Source of the DNA: Warburgia ugandensis
Taxonomy: Eukaryota; Streptophyta; Magnoliopsida; Canellales; Canellaceae
Length of the DNA: 64,000 nucleotides
NCBI GenBank assembly: GCA_035236585.1
Contig: CP141126.1
Coordinates: 71,215,414 to 71,279,413, forward strand
Reading direction: 5' to 3'
Shown one piece after another: positions 32,055 through 44,118 of the stretch. Every line of letters begins with the position of its first letter. The stretch's first letter is position 1. The notes under the pieces are model-generated. The model made no database searches and had not been told where the DNA came from. It saw nothing but the letters and a program-made list of their open reading frames with translations. Position numbers and translations under genes: made by a program.

Positions 32055-33562
32055 GCAGCAAACAAATAAAAAATAAATCATATAAAACATGCATGAAAAA
32101 AAAACTTTCTAAAGTATTAATATTTATAAAATTACTTTCCTAAAACCAAACCCAGAAACTAACTAAACTATTCTGAAGACGCAACAACTTTAAGCAATGA
32201 AACCTAAACCTAACATAACATGCAATTTATAACGACTCTTACCTATTGTAATAACCATTCACATTCCACCACACATTAACGTTTACTTAGGATATAAATA
32301 AAGCAATGTTAACTTGCACAATTCTAGCCATTACATAGCACATGTATATACACCTTCATTTGCACTCATATAAACACTACTTGAACAATTTAGCTTTTTG
32401 TAAGCATGCAACTATACTACCATTTGACAGTCAAGAGATACATCTTAAAGCATTCACTAGTAAACTTGCATGTATGTTTTGTTGCATCTTGTTCATGCCC
32501 ATTTCTAAAAACACATTATAAGTCATTCTTATCAAAATGATCAAGCGTGTACTATGACCACCTATTGATTAGTTTTGAGAGTTTGAGTTAGATTGGTTGA
32601 TGCTTCTAGTCTACTTTAGGTCAAGTATAACATGTCTTCTATTTTGGATTTATGTTCCCTTAGGTGTAGTATTACATCACTCATTTTCTTTAGCATGTAA
32701 TGCTTTTAGCCTAACGGTGTAAAGCCATGTATTAGTTCTCCTCATGAAGTTACCTTTAGGTCACTTTTCCTTAGGATTTGTATTGCTTAGTTAGCTAGGT
32801 CCTAGTCAACATTGTTTGCATTTTTGTCATGGCCAAACACCACCCAAATGGGGCATGATCCTAAGCATCAAAATTTTGTTTTCCTTGCGGGACTGTGTGC
32901 TCCAAGATAGTCCCCCACTTTGCTAACATTTGCAAGTATTTTACCCTTTTGAAAGATAGCTTAGTATGTTCTTGATTTAAATTAAAAGCAACTAGCATTA
33001 AAGTCTCCACATTCTAGCATACACATGCATCATTGTTTACTCATTTTTCCTACTTGAAAATACATTAATTTTCTGTAGAAACAAGCATGTATTTGCTTCA
33101 GTTTTAGTCGCTCTATATTCATGAGAACGTAATTACCACTTGTCCTCAAGCACATACACACACCCATCTTTTGTTTTTAAACACAGTTAGGTGAAATGGA
33201 GCTATTAATTCTTAAGTTAATCAATGGTGTTTAAAAATCTTGAGTGTCTTGTTTCTTTTCTAAAAATAAAGATTTTCAGAGAAATGAGAGCTACATATCT
33301 ACCAAAAATACTCATTCGAATGCAATGACCTTGATAAACATATTTTAAGTTAAATATAATAAAGGAGACTCTGTCTCCATCCATTCACATAAACACGACA
33401 AACAAACCAAAAGCAAATCAGATAAAGGATGCATGAAAATATAAACTTGCTTAGTATAGATATTTGTAAAATTAAACATAAGGAAAACTAAACCTGGAAA
33501 CTAACTAAAGTACTATTCTAAAGATGCAAAAACTTTAAGCAATGAAACCTAAACCTAACATA
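32055..33562. repeat. Direct repeat pair of about 165 bp, 1.34 kb apart
   Basis: Segments 32055-32217 and 33397-33562 are clearly alike, sharing CTTTAAGCAATGAAACCTAA and GAAACTAACTAAA. No TG..CA ends or target duplication were found, so whether these are terminal repeats of a small element is open. The DNA between has no coding signal. Confidence 0.65.
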
Positions 33563-34179
33563 GAGCAATTAAACTTATCAATGAATGCAACCTCTAAATA
33601 TGGACTAACAATACAATTAAAACATGCAATTAAAACTTAAGAGGAGTTCAATTGCAATGCACATATCATAGAAAATGATAAATTTCAAGTAATTTTGAAG
33701 TTCAAAGCATAACATAAAAGAGCCATCGGGAAATGGAGTTATTCATTGTACACACACCCATCTTTTAATTAGTTTTGGGTTTTTGCCTACATGTAGATTA
33801 AGTATTAGGATCATATCTGGGGGAGACTCTGGTAAAATTTATAAAGGTATTTATAAAGCAAGATTCCTAATTCAAAAATTACATTAGGCATAAGAATTGA
33901 ATTTCATACGTGATATTGAAATATCTATACTAGGGATTTCAATGCTCACTCGCAGAAGAGGAAACCGCTTTTTACTCTATTTTTCATCCTCTTTCTTATA
34001 TTAACTTAATTTTGGGTCATTTTCTATATATTAGATTATAATTTTAAAGGGGATAAAATCAAATTTTAATTACATGGAAATTAAGTTTCATGAAAACAAC
34101 CTCCCTCTAAATTCAGAAATTGGATTTAAGACTATCAAATTTGGAATGTACCTGTCAATACAATTCCAACAACACTAAT
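33563..34179. other. Unassigned AT-rich DNA
   Basis: No gene or repeat boundary is recognised. A short block at 33745-33765 (CACACACCCATCTTTT) repeats one at about 33160. Confidence 0.4.
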
Positions 34180-37100
34180 TTTGCATAAAACAGACATCAG
34201 AGTAGGAAATTGTTGGGATTTTACTAATCAAGGGGGTCAAAATTGATGTTGACACCCCCAGCGGCTTGACACATTACCCTTCCCTCCCGATCTCCCCTTC
34301 CCTAGCCCCTGCACCACTTGGTTCATCTATAGGTAGCCCCACCTACTAAATTTTTTCTCCTCTGATGATGTGCATGAGGTTTTCCCTGTTTTCTTTTCTC
34401 CTATGATGAGATCGACTAGAACCCTTTTCCTTGTTGGGTTTTTCAAAAAATATCTCCGCTCCCTGGAAATCACCCCTTTTTTTGCTCTAATTTTCCTCCT
34501 TCGAAACCCCATCATAGGAACACTAGCTAGGTTTCCACCAACGACATAGGGAGGCCACGATCTGGCCTTTTTTTTTTCCTCTATTCACCCATGACAGGCA
34601 GGAACTTGATCAGCCTGGTGTCCCACTCCCTCTCCGGCCGCTCGAGTGGTTTTCCTCCCTACCGTCTTACCTTTCTTCCACCATTCTAACAGGCCATGGT
34701 GGGTTGGCAAGTTAAGACCCCACCCTTTCCACCCTCTGTGTTCTTCTCCTCCCCATCGAGTTCAAGCAAGGGATGACTAGACAGGCACCAGTCATCTTCC
34801 TTCTCTTCCTCTATTTCCCCCTTTCACCTGGCAAGTCAAGACAAGTCGACTTGCCGAGTCAACTCATTTTGGGGAATGGAGATGAACCAGTACACTCCCA
34901 TTTAACCCTTGAACTTCAACCATTGATTATGACCAATCTAGGAAGGATCTCAGAGATCTGAGATAACCCTTGCTATCCTAGCAATGTGTCGAACAATACC
35001 TATCTTCCATTTATCGATCAGGAAAGATCTAATCATCAATTTGACCAGACCATTGATCAGACTTCAAATCATCTAATCTGAGATGATCTAACATTAGTTT
35101 TGGATCTAAATAGTCCATTATGATCCTCACAAAGTGTAGATTAAAATCCATGCAAGATATTTTGGATCTTAAATATCTATGTAGATGATTTAACAGATCT
35201 TGATCAATGACTAAGATCAACTGAAGATCCAGGTATGAAATTGGATCTAATTTGATGATTCAAACCATTTAGAATTCTTAATTGGATTAATTAGTTAGAA
35301 TTCCTAAATTTTTAAGTGATTTGGGACAATCAGGTGAGGATCTTTCATGAGATCAGCATAGATATCTAATGATCGGGCACAGTTGAGGCAATCAGTGGAC
35401 CATCCAATCAAGCAGACAGCTGAGTGTCATTCAAATTGATTAGTACAAGGTAAGATTGCTATCTTAATCAATTGATGGGTTAATTTGAATGTGATTAGAT
35501 AAAGATAGAACATGAACTTCATATAATAATGCTTGATTCATTAGCTTAAATGATAAATTACCTAAGATTGATGTGATCTAAGCTTAATAGCTCTAAAATA
35601 TGCATTGATATAATTAAGGACTAGATGGTTATGAGTGGACCCAATTGAGTATGATTTGAATTATTATCTGTTTAAGGAAGGTCATGCCTTGAGATTTCAT
35701 GACTGAAAAACATTGGGTAGTCTTAAACGTGATGTATTGGGATACGAAAACAGAATGTTGTGTAATTAAGAATCTAAGTTAGATAAATTGGATTCTAAGT
35801 ATGACTAAATGTGGCATGTATCCAGGTGATGGGACTATGGTGGACTGAACTAGAGTTGGGTTTGACTAAATTGGGGGGTACAAACAAGTACTACATCGTC
35901 TAAGGTAGGTGATTACATTTAATAATTTCTTAATTTCATGGATCATGACATCTCTACTTGAAAACTTCATTTATTATAGTGGTTGTAGTATGGATTTTAT
36001 GTTCTATCATGTTTTTTTAAGACTACCTTCATCATGCATGATTGACATTACACTATCTTTACTCCACCTGATTTATACCTCGTTTTCAATGCATGATTAT
36101 TGATGTATTAGGACACCTCATTGACTTAATCTTCTTGAGATGGATTACGTATGGATTTTTTATACTAGATTTTGTGTTTTTATCATTTTATGATAGGTGT
36201 TTCTACCTTGTGGATGCTATGCTAGGAGGGTCGTAGGGTTGGTCACCTGCCCTCTGAAATTACACATTATAGACACCACCCTGACAATGGGTACCATGTG
36301 CGGTTTGTGGTAATCATGGGCAAGACACTCATAAATGTCTAACCAACTTCCATGCCTCAGCAGACACTAGTCTCCCATTTTGGTGTCAATGACGAGCAGC
36401 GATGGTTTATACCTCAGAGTGGTTGCCAATGTAGCATAGCAATCCATGCTCTTATTCTGTATGCTCATATGGTATGATACATTGGGTGAAGCCTATGTGG
36501 GCGGCCAGATGTGGATGGGCCTATGGGCTGAGCGAGCTACAAGTGATGAACCCTGGATATCTGAACCTACCCACAGCATGATGATGCACCCTAAGGGGTG
36601 ATTGTGCCATGGGAAGCCCTAAAAGGAACAAGCGTGGGGAAAAGGTATGAATACTCATGGCTAATTATGTGAGGGACGTAGTTAGTTGTGTGCCCTATTG
36701 TTCATTACATGCATTCATGCTTTGATATGATGGATTTGTTTATATTTAGCTTTACCAGCTTCTTAAGCACACATTATTCATGTTATGCATGCCATGGTAT
36801 GTGGTTTATGATACTTCTACATTTTATGAGAAAAATTATATCCTCATTAGTTATTGTATTTGATTCAGACTTCTTACTATTCAGGCATCGTTTCATTATT
36901 GATATTTGATGATTCAACCTTTTATATGAATGTTTCACATCCATGAGCCTTATCATAAACCTTGATCTTTATACGTCAAATTTTCTATTTCTTTATTTGA
37001 TATTAAATGTGGTCACCTACACAAGCGATTGCATGTTGAGGCATTGCATTGGTTTGCAATGCTTCAGATATAGAGAGTAGCAGCAAGTTTGACATGCTGA

Positions 37101-37677
37101 CAGAGTAGGCAAAAGTGATGGTAGTTTCTAGTGAAGTATTGAAAATATTTTTGAAACTCTAAGGTTTGTTCAAACCTAATTTCAGCTATAGCTAATGGAT
37201 TATATTTTAGTATGAATTATTTTGTGACCTAGGTGTAAGCATATGTATTCACATTGGATGTCATGGTTGTGTATGGACAGAACTTGGGTAATGTTATCAT
37301 ATCATTATTTTCTTATCTACCATTGGAGTATATGTTTTAATTGAGTCTTGTATTTGATTTGGATGGATGGGTAGGGAGACTAAGTCTCCTAAGTGTCATG
37401 TCATCTTATTGTATTTATTAGGTGATTTTTGTATCGCACGTGTGATGTGCAATGGTCCAAAATACAGAGGAGACTCTGTTAGACTTTTGTTAGAAATGGG
37501 ATATCATTTCATTATTAAATTTATGATTTTGTGGTTGTGTGACTCCTAAGATTTTGAAATAAATGCTTTTTATTTGAGTTTTTGTTTTTGGTCGATTTAA
37601 AAATCAAAATTTTAAAACAAGAATCCTGACACATTTTAAAAATTATTATTTTATTGTTGTGAAAACCAGTGGTGTCT
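34180..37677 (+). mobile_element. Gypsy-type LTR (plus strand), relative of 10192-14415 and 49253-53778
   Basis: The block at 36205-36330 (GGATGCTATGCTAGGAGGGT, GGTCACCTGCCCTCTGAAAT) is the reverse complement of the landmark at 11480-11560 and 50190-50300 in the two other LTRs. The 3' end at about 37677 is followed at once by a primer-binding site. The 5' end could not be fixed and 34180 is an estimate. ORFs inside are short and unrelated to known proteins. Confidence 0.6.
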
Positions 37678-37682
37678 CGGTT

Positions 37683-37695
37683 TGGTATTAGAGCC
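37683..37695 (+). other. Primer-binding site (initiator tRNA-Met type, one change)
   Basis: TGGTATTAGAGCC, against the usual TGGTATCAGAGC, directly after the LTR. Confidence 0.8.
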
Positions 37696-39739
37696 TGGGT
37701 TTACTTGATCACAACCATTCCAGCAAATCCAAAGGTAACATACAGCCCATTGATTGAGGTAGTTTCTAAATATGAGTTGCAGAGACAACTCATATGAGAT
37801 ATTGAGGATTGGGAAATGGATGAAGCCATTGAGGCTGATAAATTTTCTTAGAGAATATGAGACCTTAATCCTCGTATGAGCATGAGGAAATGCACATTTA
37901 GGGAAAGTGTGTGATTCTTACAATATAGAATCTAAATAGAAAGTATAATTGATAATTTCTAATGAGAACTTTATCTATGATAGAAGATCTATTCACAAGG
38001 ACAACTCTATGACAGTTCAAGTCCTAAATTGGATGGTATGTGTAAACATGTGAAAGGCATAATGACTATTGTATGACAATAGTGAGATAATAATGAATAA
38101 GGGTTAGGAATGATAACAATCAAAGAGACCTTAGGGAAATTCAAAGAAATTTTAGTGTTAGTCAAATGGTGGTCGAATGAATTGAAGAACAAAGTTATGG
38201 TATAGAGAAAAATCATTGAAAGTGTGATAGAATAAGATTTTAAATGTTCTATGGGGGGAATATTTGATCTAAGGTGAAAACTAAGGACTTTTTATATATA
38301 CAAAAATATTGATAGCCGGTCATCAATTAGAAGTAAATGCTTATGAATTATTCTAAGGATTTTATTTACGGTTTGGAGATAGATAACATTTGGAGGATAT
38401 AACAACTATTTTACGATAATAGTTAGCAATAATGATGTGAATCAAGCAGTGCGTAAAGGATGATATCAAACAATCTCCTAGTTAGTGGAAGGGATGATAG
38501 AAAGGTTAAATTTAAATATCACACTATATATATGAGTATTTGATCAGATTGGTTATTTGATTTTAAATTAGAGGCATCTATCATATAATGTGAATCAAGT
38601 AGAGAGAGATACTTATTAAAGTAGATATTTGGAAAAGATATTGCTATGAGAATAAGGTGAGATAAAAATTAAGGAGTTCTTTAACTTATAAAAATATTGA
38701 TATCAGACATCAATGGGGAGTAAATACTTATAAATTGTTCTTGGGGTTTTAATTATGATTTGAAGTGCATATTGCCTGGAGGGCACGACAACTAATTTAT
38801 AAAAATGATTCTTGAATAGTAATGATTTTGTAATGAATCAACTAGGAAGAAGATGAAGTGAATGAGGTAAGATGAAATTGATTATAACTTATTGGCATCC
38901 AACAATGATAGAGATGATAATGTGGTTTTTGATGACTAGGGAAGTGTTATAAAAGATTAATTTCATTGAGTGTGAGATTGAAAGAGTTGTAAATGATTTT
39001 GATTGATATGACCATGAAATAATTCGTTAGCTAAAGGTAATGGAATGGTGGAGAAGAGGACACCGAAAATATAATTATGAGAATTCTAAGGATGGTTGTT
39101 TGAGAGGACGTGTTACTTTATCGCTGAGACTTTTATCTGAAAGGTCCTTAGGAAGGCCTGTAATAATTGTATCTTGGGATACTAAGAGAGTTTGCCACTT
39201 TGCAGCGAAGAAATTTGATGGTTCAACTGTATTGAATCAGTATACACAGTTGAGGAGACTTGCCCCTAACTCCTTCACCATAAAGAAGGAGACTGTGGAT
39301 AGATTGTAATATGTTGACACTTGTATTGAGGAATCAGGTAATTGTGGCGCATTCTACACTGGTGGCGAGGTTGCAGACATAACTTCTATGTAAAGAGGGA
39401 TTCTCTTAGGACCAGGGCTAACCGTAGAGACTCATACACGAATAATTTAAGTCAACCCAGTAAGGGCAAGAGACCCTTTCATCAATATATTTACAGAGGT
39501 CACTAAACCAGCGACATTTGAATAAGCAGTATTGAGATGCGAATAAGAGGTACATTAGGTGCAAGGATAGGTACTTGGAAAATTATGCCCTAAAGTTGGC
39601 ATGCCACAGCAGCAATGGTAATAGCATCAGTAGCCACTATTATAGTAGCAACTCTTTTAATGTCTAGATGGTGGAGAGCCAGGGTATTCCTCTATAGATT
39701 GTCCCACAAGACAACAAGTCGAACAGAGTTACATTGGAG
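37696..39739 (+). mobile_element. Decayed internal region of the gypsy-type element
   Basis: About 2 kb follows the primer-binding site with no recognisable gag or pol domain. The longest frame (89 codons, 39040-39309) has no motif I know. Either the coding region has decayed past recognition or this is a non-coding (LARD-like) internal region. Confidence 0.4.
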
Positions 39740-40230
39740 GGGCCTTAGTCTCTGACTTATTTTGTTTCAGAAGAAAGATCATATACAAATGCATCCATTA
39801 TATGTGATTTGAGGTTCAATTAAAAGCTTCCCAAGTTGGTGGAATGTTGCATGCATGCATGCATGAGAAGTCTGCTACCCTTATTTTCTTATAAAGGTAC
39901 CCCCTTTAGTGCAGATAAGGTCAAGGTTGTGTTGAATATGATCATTCATGTGGTTTCATCGATAGGATTAAGCATAGATGGCCTAGATGTTCTTCAGGTT
40001 TTCCTATCCAAAACGCTTCTCTTCCTTGATTATCTTGTAGTCCATTTTTTTTTTTCAACCAATAGAATTCAAGGTGAAGAACATGTTTTCTTGCTAGCAG
40101 AATACATTTTTCTCCTGAAAAAAAAGTGGAGGGTAATCCACGGACACAATCTCTAGCAATATTCATTTAAGCTTCAATCCTTTTCATGGATTTTTCTCTT
40201 TGGTCCATCCTTGTTTAAGTGAGTTCTCAT
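39740..40230 (+). repeat. Direct repeat shared with 63620-64000 (retroelement 3' internal or flank)
   Basis: 39846-40230 and 63625-64000 share long blocks in the same orientation, for example TGCATGCA.G.GAAGTCTGC, TCATCxATAGGATTAAG and GCxAGxAGAATACATTTTTC. In the 63-kb copy this follows sequence matching the 3' internal end of an Athila/Tat-like element (63482-63560 against 8160-8250). Confidence 0.65.
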
Positions 40231-40624
40231 TGGGTGCTTTAGGATGTCCATTAGCAAGGGTAGATCTTTGTCATTTAATGTGATATATATAGAAATATAT
40301 ATACATACCTTTATATTTAGTAAGTTTTAGTCTCAACAATCACTTAAATATCACTAGTTAGAGTTAATTCAACATTTTTTCAAGTCTAGGGTACAAATAA
40401 AAAAAATGCAAAAATTATAATTTTACCCCTGAAAGAGTAATTTTACCTTCCAAGCTACATTGTGGACCCATACATGCCAATCATAGAGTTAAAGAGTTCA
40501 GAATGATCATTGGATGTCAAAAATAAAGTCAAAGTAATCAAGAAACACAAATAGAACATAAAGCCTTATTTATTCAAAGTAGGGTGTTCATACAAGTAAG
40601 GTGGCAAAACTTCCCATACAAACC
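40231..40624. other. AT-rich DNA before LTR; LTR start not resolved
   Basis: No coding signal. The LTR at 40625-43473 may begin within this interval, because only the part shared with 47785 onward could be delimited. Confidence 0.4.
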
Positions 40625-43473
40625 TACATGCATATTACCAACTTGAGAAGCTAATAAATGAAGCTCAAAATAACATAAAATGAGATCATACACAATGGGA
40701 GCTTTTGAATATAACAAGTTAGAAAATTGGGGCTTGTAGAAGACTTTTTTCTTACTTTTTCTCTCCTACTCAACCAAAGGAATGGACACCTAAGGTGGAG
40801 CACAAAGTTTCCATGCAAAGGTGGAGATTCTAACTCAATTCCAAGTGGAATACATGAGGAAATAAAGAAGATTAGATGAGAAAAATGAGGAGAAGAAGAG
40901 AGATATGAGAAATCTATGGCTACAACCATCTTACATTTAAAACACTTAAAGGTCAAAATCTACCCTAGATGGATATCCTAAGCAGCCAATGAAGACACAC
41001 AATCAAGTAAGCATGGATGAAGAATAGGCTAAATTGCAATGAAGACCAAAGTGAAAGTCTATTGGTGGAAAGTTATTAAGTGGATTGCCTACCTATTTTC
41101 AGGGAAGAAAAGATCCCTACTTTGAAGGAAAAAAGACATCCCAACTATGTGGAATGCTATTGGGTAGAATAAAAATATGGAAAAACCTAAATTAGATAAG
41201 GAAATCTTTAAGAAATCTAGGCCATCTGCTCTAGCGTAGTCCAATCCAACAATGGAGAGTAAAAAATATTTAAAAGAATATCTATTTGGATAAGATTGCT
41301 CCAACCAAATCTCATCCATTCAAGAAAAGATGATGATAATCTAAGGGCCAAGGATGAAGCACTGAAAAGTTAGAAAAACCTAGACACTTGCCCTTGTTGA
41401 AAGTCAAATCAAGTCTTAAAGTGAAAGAGATATTTACCTTTCCTTAACATCCAATGGTACACATTCAATTCAAATTTCAAAATTCACTTAGTCTCCCATA
41501 GTTTCCATGCCTTGTCCCCTTAACCAATCTCTAAATCCAAACCAAATCCCATCTACCCTAGATTTTCTCCTAACGTTCCTCCTTCCCTCCCTCTTAAGCT
41601 ATATAACCTTTCCTATACTAACAAAACCTTGTTTCCTACCCCAACTCATTGCCAAACTCCATTCCAATTCAAATACCACCATCCACTTGTATTCCATGCT
41701 TCTGACACTCTCTCTCCCCTTCTCATCATCCAAAACATCTCAAACATCCATCCTTTCTTCCTTTAAATACTGACCTTCCATCCCTAGGTCTTCAACTCTT
41801 AAAACTTTGTAAATATGATGTAATGAAGTTGGGAAACATATCCTCTACCTTTTCTTAGAGTTCAAGAGCCAAAACAAGGGAAAATAAAGGGAGGATGATC
41901 ACCTTCTCTGAAGCTTCCTTCATGCATTAATGTTCAAATCCCATGAAGTAACAACAAAGGATGTCAACCCTAGGCAATTTCCCTTCTTTTCCCCTCTTTT
42001 TTACTTTCTTTTGTTTTATTATTCCTTCTACCATCCCCATACTTGCACATATTCTCCCCCATATAGCTTCCTTGTCTTGTTTGCATGCGTACTTCATATT
42101 GCAGTTGCTTGTAGTTTTCTTTTCTTTTTCTAGTTTTGTAATCATAAAGTGTAATCATCTTAGGAAGCATATTAGTTACATGACATATCCCTATCTTGCA
42201 TTCATGTTTGAATTATGTGCACACATAAAAGCATCATAGTTTGTGTGGCCTTTAGATTTGCATGCATCTTTCCCTTCATCTCATTTTCATTAGGCACACA
42301 CACGCACACACATGATCTTGTTGTTTGATTCCCATGCATAGTATTTTCCTTTACATGTTTTACACACCATTCATCTTTGGTGCTTCCACCATAGTTTCAT
42401 ATACTCTAGGAATTGCACACATTAAACCCTCTTCATCTCCTTTCTCATAAACTCACTATTCTCCTTTCCACACTTCTAAAAAGCATACATGCATCCTTTC
42501 TTCACTTTGCATACATGCCTTCACTCTTTTCTCTTGAATGCTTCCATTCCATTCTTACCTTACCACCTTAAGTTCCATGCACCACTATTCTCTATCATAC
42601 ACACACCCTTCACTTCCTTCCATTCAATGCACACACACTTTGCTCTTTCACACACACTCTGAAGCCAAGCTAAAGGCTTCATCTTGAAGGGGAAGATCAC
42701 TTCAATGAATAAGTACCTATCTCCTTACTTCGTCTCCTAAGGTTGGAATTTGGTGATTCCTAATCCATGGCCTACTATCACCCTATTAGTTTTCCTTTTA
42801 TTCTAATTCTTTAAGCATCCTCTATGATTGACCGTAACTTAAGGATGAATTACCTGTAATCCCTTCCTTACCTCTCTCCATAAGGGCTACCCTCTTTTCT
42901 AAGAGTTTCTAGCAAGGAGATTCACAAATTTGTTTTACACTTTCATTCCATACCTTCTTTTACTTTTTTTAGTGGGTGGTGATCTTTTAGAAAAGGTGTT
43001 AGGTTCCTCTTCTCTTGGATGCCTTAACACTTCATTCCTAAGGATTTTTGGATTATATTTTGACTTAAGTGCTGTAGCATATTCGGTTAAGGGGAAGAGA
43101 ACAACTTAGTGGTAACTTTAGTGTATTTTAGGTTGAAGAGAACTTTTTGTCTTTATTTCATTACTTTTCATTAGTCCTTTAATTACATGCTTTTTCCTTA
43201 CTTTACTTGTCCTTGATTGCTAGCCTTATTTCCTTGTTCAATTTCATTTCTTAAATTATGTCTTAGATTCTTACTTTCCTTTCATTGTTAAATGCCTTAG
43301 TTACAATGTTTACTTTTATTTCCCTTAAAATTCCTTAAATTCATTTCCATGGATCGCAAAAGTAACATAACCAAAGTTTTAATTAACTCTATTAATCATA
43401 GAGTCCTCATGGGATCATCTAGTATTTGTCGATTCTATTCTCCAATTGCACTTGTTGTAATAAGTATGACACA
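40625..43473 (+). mobile_element. Athila/Tat-like LTR, 5' copy
   Basis: The sequence runs parallel to 47785-49252 plus 53779-55758: CTTACTTTTTCTCTCCTACT near 40750 and 47913, CCCATATAGCTTCCTTxTCT near 42057 and 53798, and TCATAGAGTCCT near 43397 and 55675. The tail is followed by a primer-binding site, so this copy serves as a 5' LTR. Enclosed ORFs of 70-106 codons are pyrimidine-rich frames without domains. Confidence 0.7.
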
Positions 43474-43478
43474 ATAAG

Positions 43479-43503
43479 TTTTTAGCATCATTGTCAGGGA
43501 CTT
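43479..43503 (+). other. Primer-binding site (Athila-type)
   Basis: TTTTTAGCATCATTGTCAGG then GACTT follows the LTR, corresponding to TTTTTGGCGTCATTGCCGGGGAC. Confidence 0.7.
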
Positions 43504-44118
43504 ACAACGTAGTTTAATTAAGATATAGGTTGTAATGCTTTACCACTTGTCATGGATTATGGTTGCATATAATAAGTTTGCATACTTTCCTTATTCCTGA
43601 TGGATTTAAACTTTCCTTTTGATTCATGTAGGAATTTAGTGGAGAATAATGACTTGGAGAAGGACTTTGGATAGTTTCTACTTTTTATATTTGAGTGGAT
43701 TGTAGTGCAGAAATGCTTCTAAATTTTTATAAAATGTGATTCATTTGAAAAAAGAAAAGGATTATAATAATATAGGTCAAGGTTGGATCGTCCTAACCTT
43801 GAAGAGGAGGTGGCATGTACATGGACCCACCCTTGTACAGGAAGACTATCCTAACTTCTTCCCATTTCTTAAATTAGGTCTCATTGTTAATTTAGTTGCA
43901 TTTGGATGGTACTATAGAGCACATAGCAAGCATTTTCTTACTTGTTGCATTCTAAGGTTTGCATTAGATTTACTAACTTTCTTGCATATTAGGGCACATT
44001 TACATGCTTTAAGGTGAATATATGTTGATCAAACTACGTGAGAATGCTTTAATGAATTAATAAGGGCACTTACTCCTACAAGATCAAGGGTGGATTTGAT
44101 CACCATCACTTGGCCTAC
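43504..44118 (+). mobile_element. Non-coding leader of the Athila/Tat-like element, left part
   Basis: It includes the leader block near 43755 (ATAATATAGGTCAAGG) and, at its end, GATCAAGGGTGGATTTGATC (44084), which recurs at 58710. A solo LTR interrupts it at 44119. The last five bases (CCTAC) pair with CCCAC at 47074 as the target duplication. Confidence 0.65.
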
